Origin: Halorubrum salsamenti
Lineage (GTDB): Archaea > Halobacteriota > Halobacteria > Halobacteriales > Haloferacaceae
Reading direction: 5' to 3'
DNA length: 64,000 nt
NCBI RefSeq assembly: GCF_007671685.1
Contig: NZ_VCNL01000005.1
Span: 248,001-312,000 of the forward strand
In this document: in pieces, positions 34,698-43,489 of the stretch
Numbering within the stretch: the stretch's first letter is position 1
How the letters are laid out: each line of letters opens with the position of its first letter
Program-made: the position numbers and the translations under genes
The notes under the pieces: generated by a model
Told to the model about the DNA's origin: nothing
The model's input: the letters and a program-made list of their open reading frames with translations, nothing else
The model's database searches: none

Positions 34698-35936
34698 TCA
34701 CCGCTGCATGTACTCGTGGAGCCGTTCGGCCATCGCGACGGCGAACGACTCGTCGTTGATGTTCGCGTCCAGTTCCAGCAGCTGCACGTCCTCGTCGATG
34801 TGCGTCCGGAGCGACTGAAACAGGGCTTCGTCGGCCTCGGGATCGTGGAACGGCTCGCCGTCGGCGTCGAGCATCGAGACGCCGGCCAGCGGGAGCGCGA
34901 GCGTCACCGGTCCGGTGGCGGCGTTGAGCTTCTCGGCGATGATCCGGCCAAATTCGGTGTTCTCAGCCGGCGTGGTCCGCATCAGCGTTACCTGAGGATT
35001 GTGCACGTGGAACGTTCGGTCCTCGAACTCCGCCGGCACCGTGTCTTCGGGACCGAAGTTGACCATGTCGAGTGCGCCCGTCGAGACGACCTGGGGGATT
35101 CCCGCCTCGGCCGCCGCGTCGAGCCGGTCCGGTCCCGCGGCGAGGACACCGCCGACGTGTTCGTCCGCCCACTCGGTGGTCGTCGCGTCGAGGACGCCGT
35201 CGATGACGCCTTCCGCGATCAGGTTCTCCATCGCGCGACCGCCGGTGCCCGTCGCGTGGAAGACGATCGTCTCGTAGCCCCGGTCTTCGAGCCACTCGCG
35301 CGCGGTCTGGACGCAGGGCGTGGTGACGCCGAACATGGTGATACCGATCGTGGGCTTGTCGGGTATCGCGACGTCCGGGTCGTTAGTCACCATTCCGGTC
35401 ATCGCAAGCGCGGCGTTCGAAATCACCGTCCGCGAGAGCTGGTTGAGCCCCTCGATGTCCGCGACCGAGTACAACATCGCGATGTCGCGCGTGCCGACGT
35501 AGGGTTCGGTGTCCCCGGACGCGACCGTCGACACCATGAACTTCGGGACCCCGACGGGGAGCGCTCGCATGGCCGCCGTCGCGATCGAGGTGTTCCCCGA
35601 CCCGCCGAGACCGAGGATCCCGTCGAGCTCGCCGGCCTCGTGGAGACGCGTTGCGATCGCAGCGGCCCCGTCGCCCATCGCCTCGACGGCTTTGCCCCTG
35701 TCGCCCGCGTCTCTGAGCCCCTCGAGGGTGGCGCCGCCCGCGTCGGCAACGTCCGCGGCCGAGACGGCCGGATCGATTTCGGGCTCACCCATGACACCGA
35801 CATCGACGAGGGTGACTTCGACGCCTTGGGCCGCGAGCACGTCACGCGCGAAGCCGATCTCCTCGCCCTTCGTGTCGAGAGTTCCGACGATGACGACAGT
35901 CGCGGGCGCCGATTCGGAACGGTCCGTCGAACTCAT
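34698..35936 (-). CDS. Tm-1-like ATP-binding domain protein (UPF0261)
   Basis: A 412-residue protein of the UPF0261/Tm-1 family. It has VVIVGTLDTKGEEIGFARDVL at the start, GILGLGGSGNTSIATAAM, and VSTVASGDTEPYVG. Plant Tm-1 binds a viral replicase and ATP; the microbial function is unknown. The start ATG 35936 overlaps the stop of the upstream TIM-barrel gene (ATGA). In many microbes and fungi these two proteins are adjacent or fused, so they probably act in one reaction. Confidence 0.88.
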   Translation of the reverse strand: MSSTDRSESAPATVVIVGTLDTKGEEIGFARDVLAAQGVEVTLVDVGVMGEPEIDPAVSAADVADAGGATLEGLRDAGDRGKAVEAMGDGAAAIATRLHEAGELDGILGLGGSGNTSIATAAMRALPVGVPKFMVSTVASGDTEPYVGTRDIAMLYSVADIEGLNQLSRTVISNAALAMTGMVTNDPDVAIPDKPTIGITMFGVTTPCVQTAREWLEDRGYETIVFHATGTGGRAMENLIAEGVIDGVLDATTTEWADEHVGGVLAAGPDRLDAAAEAGIPQVVSTGALDMVNFGPEDTVPAEFEDRTFHVHNPQVTLMRTTPAENTEFGRIIAEKLNAATGPVTLALPLAGVSMLDADGEPFHDPEADEALFQSLRTHIDEDVQLLELDANINDESFAVAMAERLHEYMQR

Positions 35937-36769
35937 CAGAACTCGATCTCCTTGAACTCGCGGGCCTGGTTCTGGATGGCCTCCTCCGTCGGAAGCCGTT
36001 CGATACTGGACGCGCCGAAGAAGCCGACGACCCCCTCGGTGTTGTTCAGGACGTATGTGGCGTCGTCCGGCCACGCGATCGGTCCGCCGTGACAGATGAC
36101 CATGACGTCGTCGTTGACCGCTTTCGCGGCGTCGTGGTGGGACTGGACCCGCTCGGCCGCTTCCTCAAGGTCGAGGGCGGTCTCGGCGCCGATGTCACCG
36201 GACGTCGTGAGTCCCATGTGCGAGACGACGACGTCGGCACCGGCTTCGGCCATCGCCCGAGCTTGGTCCTCGTTGAAGACGTACGGGCACGTCAACATGC
36301 CTTGGTCGCTGGCCTCGCGGATCATGTCGACCTCCTTGTCGTACCCCATGCCGGTCTCCTCCAAGTTCTGCCGGAAGGAACTGTCCTCGTCGATGAGGCC
36401 GACCGTCGGGAAGTTTTGGACGCCGGAGAACCCGCGTCGACGGAGATCCTCGATGAACACGTCCATCTCTCGGAAGGGATCGGTTCCGTTGACGCCCGCG
36501 AGCACGGGCGTGTCCTCCACGACCGGAATCACCTCGTGGCCCATCTCGACGACGATCTCGTTGGCGTCGCCGTAGGGGAGGATCCCCGCTAAGGAGCCGC
36601 GCCCGTTCATCCGATACCGCCCCGAGTTATAGATGATGAGGAGGTCGACACCGCCGCGCTCCGCGAACTTCGCCGAGATACCGGTTCCCGCCCCGGCGCC
36701 GATGATCGGCTCTCCGCTCTGTACGACCGACTCTAACCGCCCGAGCGACTCGTCCCGTGTAAACTTCAT
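35936..36769 (-). CDS. PEP-hydrolase-like TIM-barrel protein
   Basis: A 277-residue protein of the PEP_hydrolase/TIM-br_sig_trns family. It has [43 protein letters not shown] and [16 protein letters not shown]. The fold belongs to the PEP mutase/isocitrate lyase-like barrels in broad terms. It is translationally coupled to the Tm-1-like gene. Actual substrate unknown; a phosphorylated or keto-acid ligand is plausible. Confidence 0.87.
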   Translation of the reverse strand: MKFTRDESLGRLESVVQSGEPIIGAGAGTGISAKFAERGGVDLLIIYNSGRYRMNGRGSLAGILPYGDANEIVVEMGHEVIPVVEDTPVLAGVNGTDPFREMDVFIEDLRRRGFSGVQNFPTVGLIDEDSSFRQNLEETGMGYDKEVDMIREASDQGMLTCPYVFNEDQARAMAEAGADVVVSHMGLTTSGDIGAETALDLEEAAERVQSHHDAAKAVNDDVMVICHGGPIAWPDDATYVLNNTEGVVGFFGASSIERLPTEEAIQNQAREFKEIEF

Positions 36770-36820
36770 GGACGATCTACATATTACCCAGACAGATAAT
36801 TAATGTTCTGGTCAACCCGT

Positions 36821-37228
36821 TTAGGTGTCGTGGCCCGTAGGAGGATGGACCTCACACCCGGGAGAATCGCGGATTTCGGCTTCCGGTCCCGGCGGACCGT
36901 ACATCGCGAGGAACCGCAGCGGCTCCCACCCGGTGTTCTTCGTGCTGTGTTCGACCCCGGCCGGGATATACACCATGTCGCCGGGGGTGACCTCTCGGTC
37001 CTCGTCGTCGATCGTCTGGACTCCTTCGCCGTTCAGGAAGTACAGCACTTCCTCGCTGTCCGGATGGGTGTGACGTTCGTGCCCCTCCCCGGGCGTCAGT
37101 ACGACGACGCCGGAACTGAACGCCTCGGCACCCGTCGTCTCCGGTGTGCTGAGCCACTTTATCGTTCCCCAATCCAGCTCCAGCGTCTCGATGTCGTCCG
37201 GGTCGATGAACCGCTGATCGTCTGGCAT
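36821..37228 (-). CDS. Cupin-domain protein
   Basis: A 135-residue single cupin. Motif 1 is ERHTHPDSEEVLYFLNGEG (His, His, Glu) and motif 2 is GDMVYIPAGVEHSTKNTG (His), so all metal ligands are present. The start ATG 37228 (MPDDQRFIDPDD) is chosen because upstream codons look non-coding. It is 51 bases upstream of the TIM-barrel gene in the same direction. Isomerase, epimerase or dioxygenase activity on the imported compound is possible. Confidence 0.83.
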   Translation of the reverse strand: MPDDQRFIDPDDIETLELDWGTIKWLSTPETTGAEAFSSGVVVLTPGEGHERHTHPDSEEVLYFLNGEGVQTIDDEDREVTPGDMVYIPAGVEHSTKNTGWEPLRFLAMYGPPGPEAEIRDSPGCEVHPPTGHDT

Positions 37229-37786
37229 GACACAGAAAGGCATGCAGCAGCTCTGTATAAGTGTTTGGGGAGAGCGGACCGCAACCGTCGCCCGTTCCGC
37301 CGCGAACCGTTTCGCGTATCGGCGGCCCGAAGCGGTATCGCACGGGACGTTCTCATAATGTGAATAGCATGGTGTGTTGTGACACAACTAACCACGCCAT
37401 CGGCGGATCGTCCTCGGTGAGCCCGGAGTATAATGAAAAACCATTCACATAGTAGGAACGAAACGACGTCCAACCGACCTCGCCGGTCGACGAGAGGAGA
37501 ACGCATTCGCGGTGTCTATCAGCAGAGCCGTGGCCGTTCTATCGAGGCGACACCGAAGCGATAACAACTCGACGTCGAGTCACAGTGGTACGCGGATTCG
37601 AGAGGGAGACGCCGTTAGACTCGGTTTCATCCCGCTATTTTGAATCGATCCGGTGACCGGCGAGGCGAGATGTCCATTACAATATTATGATTGTAATTTT
37701 ACGCGGATGTCGGTGTTATCAATCGCTAACGGGGTGCCGGAGCGGTTCGGCCGTCCGAGATCGCGTATTCGCGAAATGCGAATGAA
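37229..37786. other. Gene-free regulatory region between cupin and IclR genes
   Basis: These 558 bases lie between two minus-strand genes. They contain a perfect palindrome GTTGTGACACAAC (37376-37388), and ATGTGAAT near 37358 with its complement ATTCACAT near 37442. No conserved ORF was recognised. The palindromes make this the likely promoter region of the cupin-liv operon. Confidence 0.5.
37376..37388. promoter_or_regulatory. 13-bp palindrome upstream of the cupin-TIM-Tm-1-liv genes
   Basis: GTTGTG-A-CACAAC is perfectly symmetric and lies about 150 bases before the cupin start. It is a candidate operator for the neighbouring IclR regulator. Confidence 0.4.
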
Positions 37787-38548
37787 CTACGTGTGAAGCG
37801 CATCTTCCATCCGCTCGACGGCGTCAAGTAGTTGATCCGCGAGCTCCTCGTGGAGCCGCGTCATGTTGATCCGGTACTTCGGACCGCCGATGCTCAGACC
37901 GCCGATGATGTCACCGTCGGAGTGGACGGGGGCGCCGACGGCGACGAGGCCCGGAGCGAACTCCTCGTCGATGATCGCGTACCCCTTGCCAGCGATGTCG
38001 TCCAACTGGTCGTACAGTCGTTCGCGGTCGGTCACCGTCGCCTCTATCTCGCGGGGCATGCCCCACTCGTCGAGAATTCGGTCGACGTGTTCCCGCTCCA
38101 ACTCGGCGAGGATGGCCTTGCCGGCGGCGGTGTTGTGGAGGTAGTACTCCGTTCGGAAGCCGGATTCCCCCTCGTGTTCGGTCGCCTGATTCGAGGACCC
38201 GTGGAGCAGCAGGAGCCGTCCGTGTTCGAAGACCGTGAAGTTGGCCTCCTCACCGGTCTCCTCCGCGAGTCGTTCGACCGCATCGGTCGCGATGGCTTCG
38301 AGGTCGCCGCGCCGCGCCCGATCGCCAAGTTCCGCGAGCCGAAAGCTGGCCAGATACGTCCGGTCCTTCTTCACGAGGTAGCGACACTCTAACAGCGTGT
38401 TGAGATGGCTGTGGAGGGAGCTTTTGGGCTTGTCGACGATCCGATCGAGCTCGGCGAGCGTGAGCCCGTCGTGTTCCAAAACGAGTTCGAGTATCCGCAA
38501 CGACGTTTTCGTCGTTTTCAGCGTGCGACCATTCGTTGTTTCGAGCAT
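37787..38548 (-). CDS. IclR-family transcriptional regulator
   Basis: A 253-residue IclR protein. The winged helix contains LTLAELDRIVDKPKSSLHSHLNTLLECRYLV. The effector domain includes EEANFTVFEHGRLLLLHGSSNQ, HNTAAGKAILAEL and GLVAVGAPVHSDGDIIGGLSIGGP. It lies just upstream of the cupin-Tm-1-liv genes and probably controls them in response to the imported compound. Confidence 0.9.
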   Translation of the reverse strand: MLETTNGRTLKTTKTSLRILELVLEHDGLTLAELDRIVDKPKSSLHSHLNTLLECRYLVKKDRTYLASFRLAELGDRARRGDLEAIATDAVERLAEETGEEANFTVFEHGRLLLLHGSSNQATEHEGESGFRTEYYLHNTAAGKAILAELEREHVDRILDEWGMPREIEATVTDRERLYDQLDDIAGKGYAIIDEEFAPGLVAVGAPVHSDGDIIGGLSIGGPKYRINMTRLHEELADQLLDAVERMEDALHT

Positions 38549-38558
38549 ACGCGTGTGG

Positions 38559-38629
38559 TTCGTTCGCAGTATTAAATCAGTTTATATATTCCAGATGTCC
38601 AATCGGGATATTAACATAGTGCGAACGAA
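38559..38629. promoter_or_regulatory. Spaced 10-bp inverted repeat upstream of IclR
   Basis: TTCGTTCGCA (38559-38568) and its exact complement TGCGAACGAA (38620-38629) flank an AT-rich stretch (TTTATATATT) that should be the promoter of the IclR gene (start 38548). Two arms 51 bases apart could allow looping autoregulation. Confidence 0.45.
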
Positions 38630-38672
38630 TCCGGCGGAGCTACCGCTCGGGTATCGCCGTGTCGCGTTTCGA

Positions 38673-39575
38673 TCAGATGGCTCGGGAGCGCCTCGTCCAC
38701 CCGATCCGGGTGATCGCTTTCGCGCCGAGTTGCCCGAGCAGGCTCGCCGCTTCGACGTCGCGTTCGTCGAACGCGTCGACGGTGATGTCACCCGCGCTCA
38801 ACACGCCGTGATCGCCGATGGGGACGTACAGCCCCGACCGGAGCTCCCCCCGTTCCTGGTCGTCTTCGGTCGAGCTGTGGTCCGTGTGTAGTTCGGGCTC
38901 TCCGGTCCTGAACGTCCGAGCAGCGGGCGTGTCTTTGTCGGCCGGATAGTCCGGTCGGGTTCCGGCCTTCGTGACACACTCCTCGGTGACGACCACGACC
39001 TGGAGCGTCCCCTCGGTCTCGTCGACGAGGCGGATCGTCGTGTTGTCCAACCCGAGGATGTTCTTGGCCGTGTCGGCCATAATCTCGGCGACGGCCTGTC
39101 TCGAGTTCGCCTCCCGGAGTTCCTGGCTCGTCTTGCGGAGCACTTCGATGCGCTGCTCCTGCCGTTTCGCGTCCGTGATGTTCCGGACCGTTCCGTAAAG
39201 CGTGTCGCCCTCGGAGTCGTCCGAGCGCGGCGCGCCACGGATGCGGAGGTATCGCTCGGTCGTTCCGCCGTTCATGAAGCCGACCTCGACCGCGAACGCC
39301 TCGCCGCGCTCGCGCGCTCGCTCGAACAGCTCCCGCGAGCGCCGGCGGTCGTCTTCGACGAACTTCTCGGCGACCGACTCGAACGTCGGCTGGATATCGG
39401 CGGTGACGCCGAGGATGTCTCTCGCCTGATCGCTCCACCACGTTTCGTCGGAGTCGTCGTCGTACAGCCACACACCGACCCCCGTGAGCTGCTGGACGCT
39501 CTCTAGCAGTTCTACCGGGCGGGACTCCGCCGGGATCCCGTGTTCCGCTTCTGTCCGCGACTCGGGGGAAGTCAT
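38673..39575 (-). CDS. PAS-GAF sensor protein without visible output domain
   Basis: A 300-residue protein. A PAS domain covers about 25-140 (GVWLYDDDSDETWWSDQARDILG, then YGTVRNITDAKRQEQRIEVL, the usual PAC end). A short coiled linker leads to a GAF domain (about 160-290: VAEIMADTAKNILGLDNTTIRLVDE, then RSGLYVPIGDHGVLSAGD). No histidine kinase, HTH or diguanylate cyclase part is present. It may be a partner sensor for another kinase or a truncated relative of Bat-like regulators. Confidence 0.8.
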   Translation of the reverse strand: MTSPESRTEAEHGIPAESRPVELLESVQQLTGVGVWLYDDDSDETWWSDQARDILGVTADIQPTFESVAEKFVEDDRRRSRELFERARERGEAFAVEVGFMNGGTTERYLRIRGAPRSDDSEGDTLYGTVRNITDAKRQEQRIEVLRKTSQELREANSRQAVAEIMADTAKNILGLDNTTIRLVDETEGTLQVVVVTEECVTKAGTRPDYPADKDTPAARTFRTGEPELHTDHSSTEDDQERGELRSGLYVPIGDHGVLSAGDITVDAFDERDVEAASLLGQLGAKAITRIGWTRRSRAI

Positions 39576-39706
39576 GCACGGTACATCACGTTCGATCCAT
39601 ATATAACCTATCTACGATGTGCTCCCGCTTTAGAAGTGCTCCGGGATAAACGGCGAAACGAGGCTGACTCGCCGACGCGACCCGCTGACGCAGCCGAAAT
39701 TCGGGG

Positions 39707-40678
39707 CTACTCGGGGACCCAGTCGACATCCGCTTCCTTGCGAAGGAGTCCGTCCTGAAGCATCGTCACGGCCTTTTCCAACCCTTCCGTCGGTTCGGCG
39801 AGCCCGTCCTCCCACTCGATGCTGAGCACGTCGTCGTACCCGACCAGCCGAAGCGTGCTGATGATGTCTCGCCACGCGTCCTCGTCGTGACCGTATCCGA
39901 CCGAGCGGAACATCCAGGCGCGCTCCTCCTCGCGGTCGAAGCCCTTGTTGTCGAGTACGCCTTCGATCTCAGCGTTGGCGTCGTAGACGCGCACGTCCTT
40001 TGCGTGGACGTAGTGGATCGCGTCGCGTTCGCCCAGGTAGCGAATCGCCTTCGGGATATCGATGCCCTGCCACCAGAGGTGGGAGGGATCCAGGTTCGCC
40101 CCAACGCGCTCGTGGGTCGCCTCCCGGAGTTCAACCATGGCGACCGGATCGTAGACGAGCATGTTCGGGTGCATCTCGATGGCGATGTCGACGCCGTAGT
40201 CGTCGGCGTAGGCCCCGAGTTCGCTCCAGTAGTCGACCGCGATATCCCACTGGTACTCCAGCGCCTCCGAGTGCTCCTGCGGCCACGGGAACGTGACCCA
40301 GTTGGGGACCTGGTCCTCGGGACCGCCGGCCGGGAGTCCGGAGAAGGTGACGATCCGGTCGACGTCGAGTTCGGCCGCCAGCCGAATCGTCTCGCGCGTC
40401 TCGGTATCGACGCGCGCTTGCCGCTCGTCGTCCGGATGCAGTGGGTTATCGTGGATCGCGAGCGCACAGACGTCGAGGTCGTGTTCCGCGAGCTCCGTCT
40501 CAAGCGCGGTCCGCGCCTCGTCGCTGTCGAGTAACTCGCGCCGGTCGATGTGGTCGGACCCGATCAGCCCACCCGCGCCGAGCTCCACGGCGTCGACGCC
40601 GAGCGATTCGAGGAACGAGAACGCGTCCGATCTGTCCATGTGTCCTAACGGCTGGGCCGTAAGTACGCCGAGTTGCAT
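39707..40678 (-). CDS. Xylose-isomerase-like TIM-barrel (sugar phosphate isomerase/epimerase family)
   Basis: A 323-residue AP-endonuclease-2-type barrel. It has the LGVDAVELGAGG early strand, VDIAIEMHPNMLVYDP, ERVGANLDPSHLWWQGIDI and HVKD-like HYVHAKDVRVYD, then LSIEWEDG. Metal-binding Glu, Asp, His and Glu positions are present. The start ATG 40678 (MQLGVLTAQPLG) is chosen because the frame upstream runs through a tandem repeat and an opposite gene. It is divergent from a Gfo/Idh/MocA gene, a pair typical of inositol or sugar catabolism. Confidence 0.87.
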   Translation of the reverse strand: MQLGVLTAQPLGHMDRSDAFSFLESLGVDAVELGAGGLIGSDHIDRRELLDSDEARTALETELAEHDLDVCALAIHDNPLHPDDERQARVDTETRETIRLAAELDVDRIVTFSGLPAGGPEDQVPNWVTFPWPQEHSEALEYQWDIAVDYWSELGAYADDYGVDIAIEMHPNMLVYDPVAMVELREATHERVGANLDPSHLWWQGIDIPKAIRYLGERDAIHYVHAKDVRVYDANAEIEGVLDNKGFDREEERAWMFRSVGYGHDEDAWRDIISTLRLVGYDDVLSIEWEDGLAEPTEGLEKAVTMLQDGLLRKEADVDWVPE

Positions 40679-40726
40679 ACGTCGGCAGTTCGACGGGGTA
40701 ACTCTAATAATTATCCCCGATGGTCG

Positions 40727-40802
40727 GTCGCGCTCCGTCTTGGTAGGCCGGTGACGCGGGTCGCGCTCCGTCTCGGTAGGCCGGTGACGCGGGTCGCGCT
40801 CA
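40727..40802. repeat. 33-bp tandem repeat, 2.3 copies
   Basis: Unit 1 (40727-40759) and unit 2 (40760-40792) differ by one base, and ten bases of a third unit follow. It sits in the 237-bp region between two divergent genes, so copy-number changes would alter promoter spacing. Confidence 0.85.
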
Positions 40803-40915
40803 CTCGGGGAAAAGTTAATACGAGTCGTCGTGGTCTCGTCAATCATGGGAGTAACTGCCACTTTGCCGCGGGATCGATCTATCGGAGACGCGCGTTCCTC
40901 GCGAGGTGAGCGCCG

Positions 40916-42052
40916 ATGACGCTGTCCGTCGGGATGCTCGGCTACCGATTCATGGGGAAGGCACACTCGAACGCGCTCGCCCGGCTTCCCATGTTCTTCC
41001 CGGACGCACCGGAGATCGAGCGAGACGTGCTCGTCGGCCGCGACGAGGAGGCGCTGCGCGAGGCCGCCGACCGGCTCGGATTCGCTCGGACGACGACCGA
41101 TTGGCGGGAGGCCGTCGACGCGGTCGACGTCTTCTACAATTTGGGGCCGAACCATGTCCACGCCGAGCCGACCATCGCCGCGCTCGAGGCGGGCGTCCCC
41201 GTTCTCTGTGAGAAACCGCTCGCGGCGACGATCGGGGACGCCGAGCGGATGGCGGCGGCGGCCGACGAATCCGACGCCCCCGCCGCGATCGCCTTTAATT
41301 ATCGGTACGTGCCGGCGATCAGGTACGCGAAGCGGCTCATCGACGACGGGGTTCTCGGCGAGATCCACCACGTCCGAGCGACGTACCTCCAGGACTGGCT
41401 CGTCGATCCGCAGTCGCCCTGGTCGTGGCGGAACAGCGAGGAGATGGCCGGCAGCGGCGCCCTCGGCGATTTGGGGGCGCACTCGATCGACCTCGCGCAG
41501 TTCCTGCTCGGGGATCGGATCGAACGCGTCAGCGGCCATCTCCGCACTTTCGTCGACGAGCGGCCGGTGCCGGGCGCGGACGGCGGTGGTCTCGATGCGG
41601 AGAGCCAGGACGGCGTCGAGACCCGCGAGGTCACCGTCGACGACGCCTACTCCGCCCAAGCGGCCTTCGAGGGCGGCGCGATGGGGACCTTCGAGGCGTC
41701 CCGCTTCGCAAACGGTCGGAAAAACGCCCACACGATCGAGGTGAACGGCTCGAAAGGGAGTCTGCGGTTCGACCTCGAACGGCTCAACGAACTGGAGGTG
41801 CTCCGCGGAGATGACCGCGGCTTCGAGACGGTCCTCGTGACCGACCCGGGCGACCCCTATATCGACCACTGGTGGCCGCCGGGACACACCATCGGCTGGG
41901 AACACACGTTCGTTCACGAAGATTACGAGTTCCTCACGGCGGTCGCCGAGGGGGCCGAGTACCACCCGGACTTCCGGGACGGACTGGCCGTACAGCGTGT
42001 TCTCGACGCCATCGATCGGAGCGACGAGACGGGTCGCTGGATCGACATGTAA
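40916..42052 (+). CDS. Gfo/Idh/MocA-family oxidoreductase
   Basis: A 378-residue NAD(P)-dependent sugar dehydrogenase-like protein. The Rossmann start is VGMLGYRFMGKAHSNAL, the conserved EKP motif is VLCEKPLA, and GDLGAHSIDLAQFLLG lies in the catalytic His region. A GAGGTGAG sequence 6-8 bases before the ATG supports this start. It diverges from the isomerase-like gene and probably works on the same polyol or sugar. A tnpB element inserted immediately after its stop codon (TAA 42050-42052) without damaging it. Confidence 0.9.
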   Translation: MTLSVGMLGYRFMGKAHSNALARLPMFFPDAPEIERDVLVGRDEEALREAADRLGFARTTTDWREAVDAVDVFYNLGPNHVHAEPTIAALEAGVPVLCEKPLAATIGDAERMAAAADESDAPAAIAFNYRYVPAIRYAKRLIDDGVLGEIHHVRATYLQDWLVDPQSPWSWRNSEEMAGSGALGDLGAHSIDLAQFLLGDRIERVSGHLRTFVDERPVPGADGGGLDAESQDGVETREVTVDDAYSAQAAFEGGAMGTFEASRFANGRKNAHTIEVNGSKGSLRFDLERLNELEVLRGDDRGFETVLVTDPGDPYIDHWWPPGHTIGWEHTFVHEDYEFLTAVAEGAEYHPDFRDGLAVQRVLDAIDRSDETGRWIDM

Positions 42053-42056
42053 ACTA

Positions 42057-42106
42057 CCCCGCCCTACTCGCTTACGGCTTCGCCGTTCGCTTCGTTGAGG
42101 GCGGGG
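42057..42106 (-). ncRNA. Right-end hairpin, probable omega-RNA scaffold of the second TnpB
   Basis: It has a 9-bp outer stem with an inner stem-loop containing GAACGGCG and AGCCGT, as in the first element (13269-13318). The guide would be read from the flank beyond TAGTTTAC, that is, antisense into the 3' end of the Gfo/Idh/MocA gene. Transcription is inferred. Confidence 0.5.
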
Positions 42107-43338
42107 CTTTCGCGTGGACTCCTGTTCTGGCCATCGCTGGCAGGCTCGTAATCGCCGTTCACATTCAACGTCCCGCGATTCAAGCGCACGTTTACGGGTG
42201 CGCCTCCGCCCGACGACGTTTGCGCCGAGCGGAGATGCTTCAGGCCGATATTCTTCGCCGCGTTGTAGTCGGCGTTCACTTCGTAACCGCACTTCTGGCA
42301 ACAGAACCGTTCTTGCGTCTCGCGGTTCTCTCGGAGTGTCGTCCCGCACTTCGAACATCGCTGGGAGGTGTACGCGGGACTCACCTGCTCGACCGAGATG
42401 CCGACTATCTCGGCTTTGTACTCGACGTACTCGAACAGGCGTCGGAACGCCCATGCGTGGAACTTCTTGGCGGTCGGCATCCGCTCACGAATTCCCGTCA
42501 GGTTCTCGAACGCGATCACGTCACAGTCGTGTTCGACGGCTTCTGCGACGAGTTCTTTCGAGACGGTGTGTAAGAAGTGGTCGTAGCGCCCCGTCTCCGT
42601 GCGTCCGATCGACTGGATAGTTTCGTGGGCGGCCCGCGTCCCGCGCTGGTGGAGCGACCCGCGTCGCTTCTCAAACTCGCGGTGCCAGTGGTTCAACTCC
42701 GACCCGTTCCAGAACGTGCCTGTTGAGGTAACGGCGACGTTTTCGATGCCGAGGTCAACGCCGAGGACTGTGCTGTGCTCGGTGTCACCTTCATCGGCAG
42801 TCTCGGACTCCACGTCCGCCTTTGTGCGGACGTGAAGGTAGAACTCACCGTCGCGGTAGTGGAGTTCCGCACCCGTTACGTCGTAGTCGTCGTTGAACAG
42901 ATACTCAGAGTGGGGCGTATCGCGGCTCTCGTCTGGAAGGACGTACTCGGCCGTGATTCGGCCTTCGACGGTTGAGAGCGTCGCATGGTCGTCGTTGAAC
43001 GTTGCACAGCGTTTGTCGTAGACGAGTGTTGGGGCGGAAAAAGACGGTTTCCCCGCGTAGTCGCCTTGTTTCCAGCGGGCAACGACGCTTTGTACGGCGT
43101 CGGCGGCCTTGTTGCGAGCGTTCTGGACGTGATTCGCTTGTAACCGTGTCTCAGCCCGTACGTTGTCGTAGGTTTCACGTTGGAGTTGGGCTTTACTCGT
43201 CGTTTTATACTCGCCTTGCCAGGCGTGGTCGACGACGTAGTTGGCAGCCCACAGGAACTCGGAGATAGTTTCATGGAGGAGGTCAGCGTCGCTGTCGGCC
43301 ACATTGAGCTTGACAGGGACGGTGCGGCAGACCTCCAT
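42064..43338 (-). CDS. tnpB: TnpB RNA-guided nuclease (tnpB-only element)
   Basis: A 424-residue TnpB of a different subgroup from the first copy. RuvC-I Asp is in [13 protein letters not shown], RuvC-II Glu in [14 protein letters not shown], the zinc finger in CSKCG and CQKCG, and RuvC-III Asp in [12 protein letters not shown]. All catalytic residues are kept, so it is probably active as an RNA-guided nuclease. The C-terminus carries an extra low-complexity tail of about 50 residues overlapping the guide RNA region. Confidence 0.9.
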   Translation of the reverse strand: MEVCRTVPVKLNVADSDADLLHETISEFLWAANYVVDHAWQGEYKTTSKAQLQRETYDNVRAETRLQANHVQNARNKAADAVQSVVARWKQGDYAGKPSFSAPTLVYDKRCATFNDDHATLSTVEGRITAEYVLPDESRDTPHSEYLFNDDYDVTGAELHYRDGEFYLHVRTKADVESETADEGDTEHSTVLGVDLGIENVAVTSTGTFWNGSELNHWHREFEKRRGSLHQRGTRAAHETIQSIGRTETGRYDHFLHTVSKELVAEAVEHDCDVIAFENLTGIRERMPTAKKFHAWAFRRLFEYVEYKAEIVGISVEQVSPAYTSQRCSKCGTTLRENRETQERFCCQKCGYEVNADYNAAKNIGLKHLRSAQTSSGGGAPVNVRLNRGTLNVNGDYEPASDGQNRSPRESPALNEANGEAVSE

Positions 43339-43489
43339 CCGTACTTCAGATGTATACTCTCATTTTTATATTAGTAACGATTCGGTGAGGAGTCAGCCGA
43401 CAATCGAACGTGGCTGGTGTAGTGCCGTGTCGGTTTCCTCTCCGACCTACTCGCTCGCTTCGCTCGCTCCTTGAGGTCGGAGGCTCCAC

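Larger units (their letters stand above)
42049..43482 (-). mobile_element. IS200/IS605-type element with tnpB only
   Basis: Minus-strand element. The left-end hairpin is 43440-43482 (arms CTCCGACCT/AGGTCGGAG); the right-end hairpin is 42057-42106 (arms CCCCGCCCT/AGGGCGGGG), followed on the minus strand by TAGTTTAC. No tnpA is present, so it depends on a transposase in trans; the tnpA at 11660 is a candidate, since both right ends share the hairpin loop and the TAGTTYAC tail. Confidence 0.75.

Noticed and set aside
40679-42454. Long N-terminal extension of the isomerase-like frame
   Set aside because: It runs antisense through the Gfo/Idh/MocA gene and the 33-bp tandem repeat; the domain begins at 40678.
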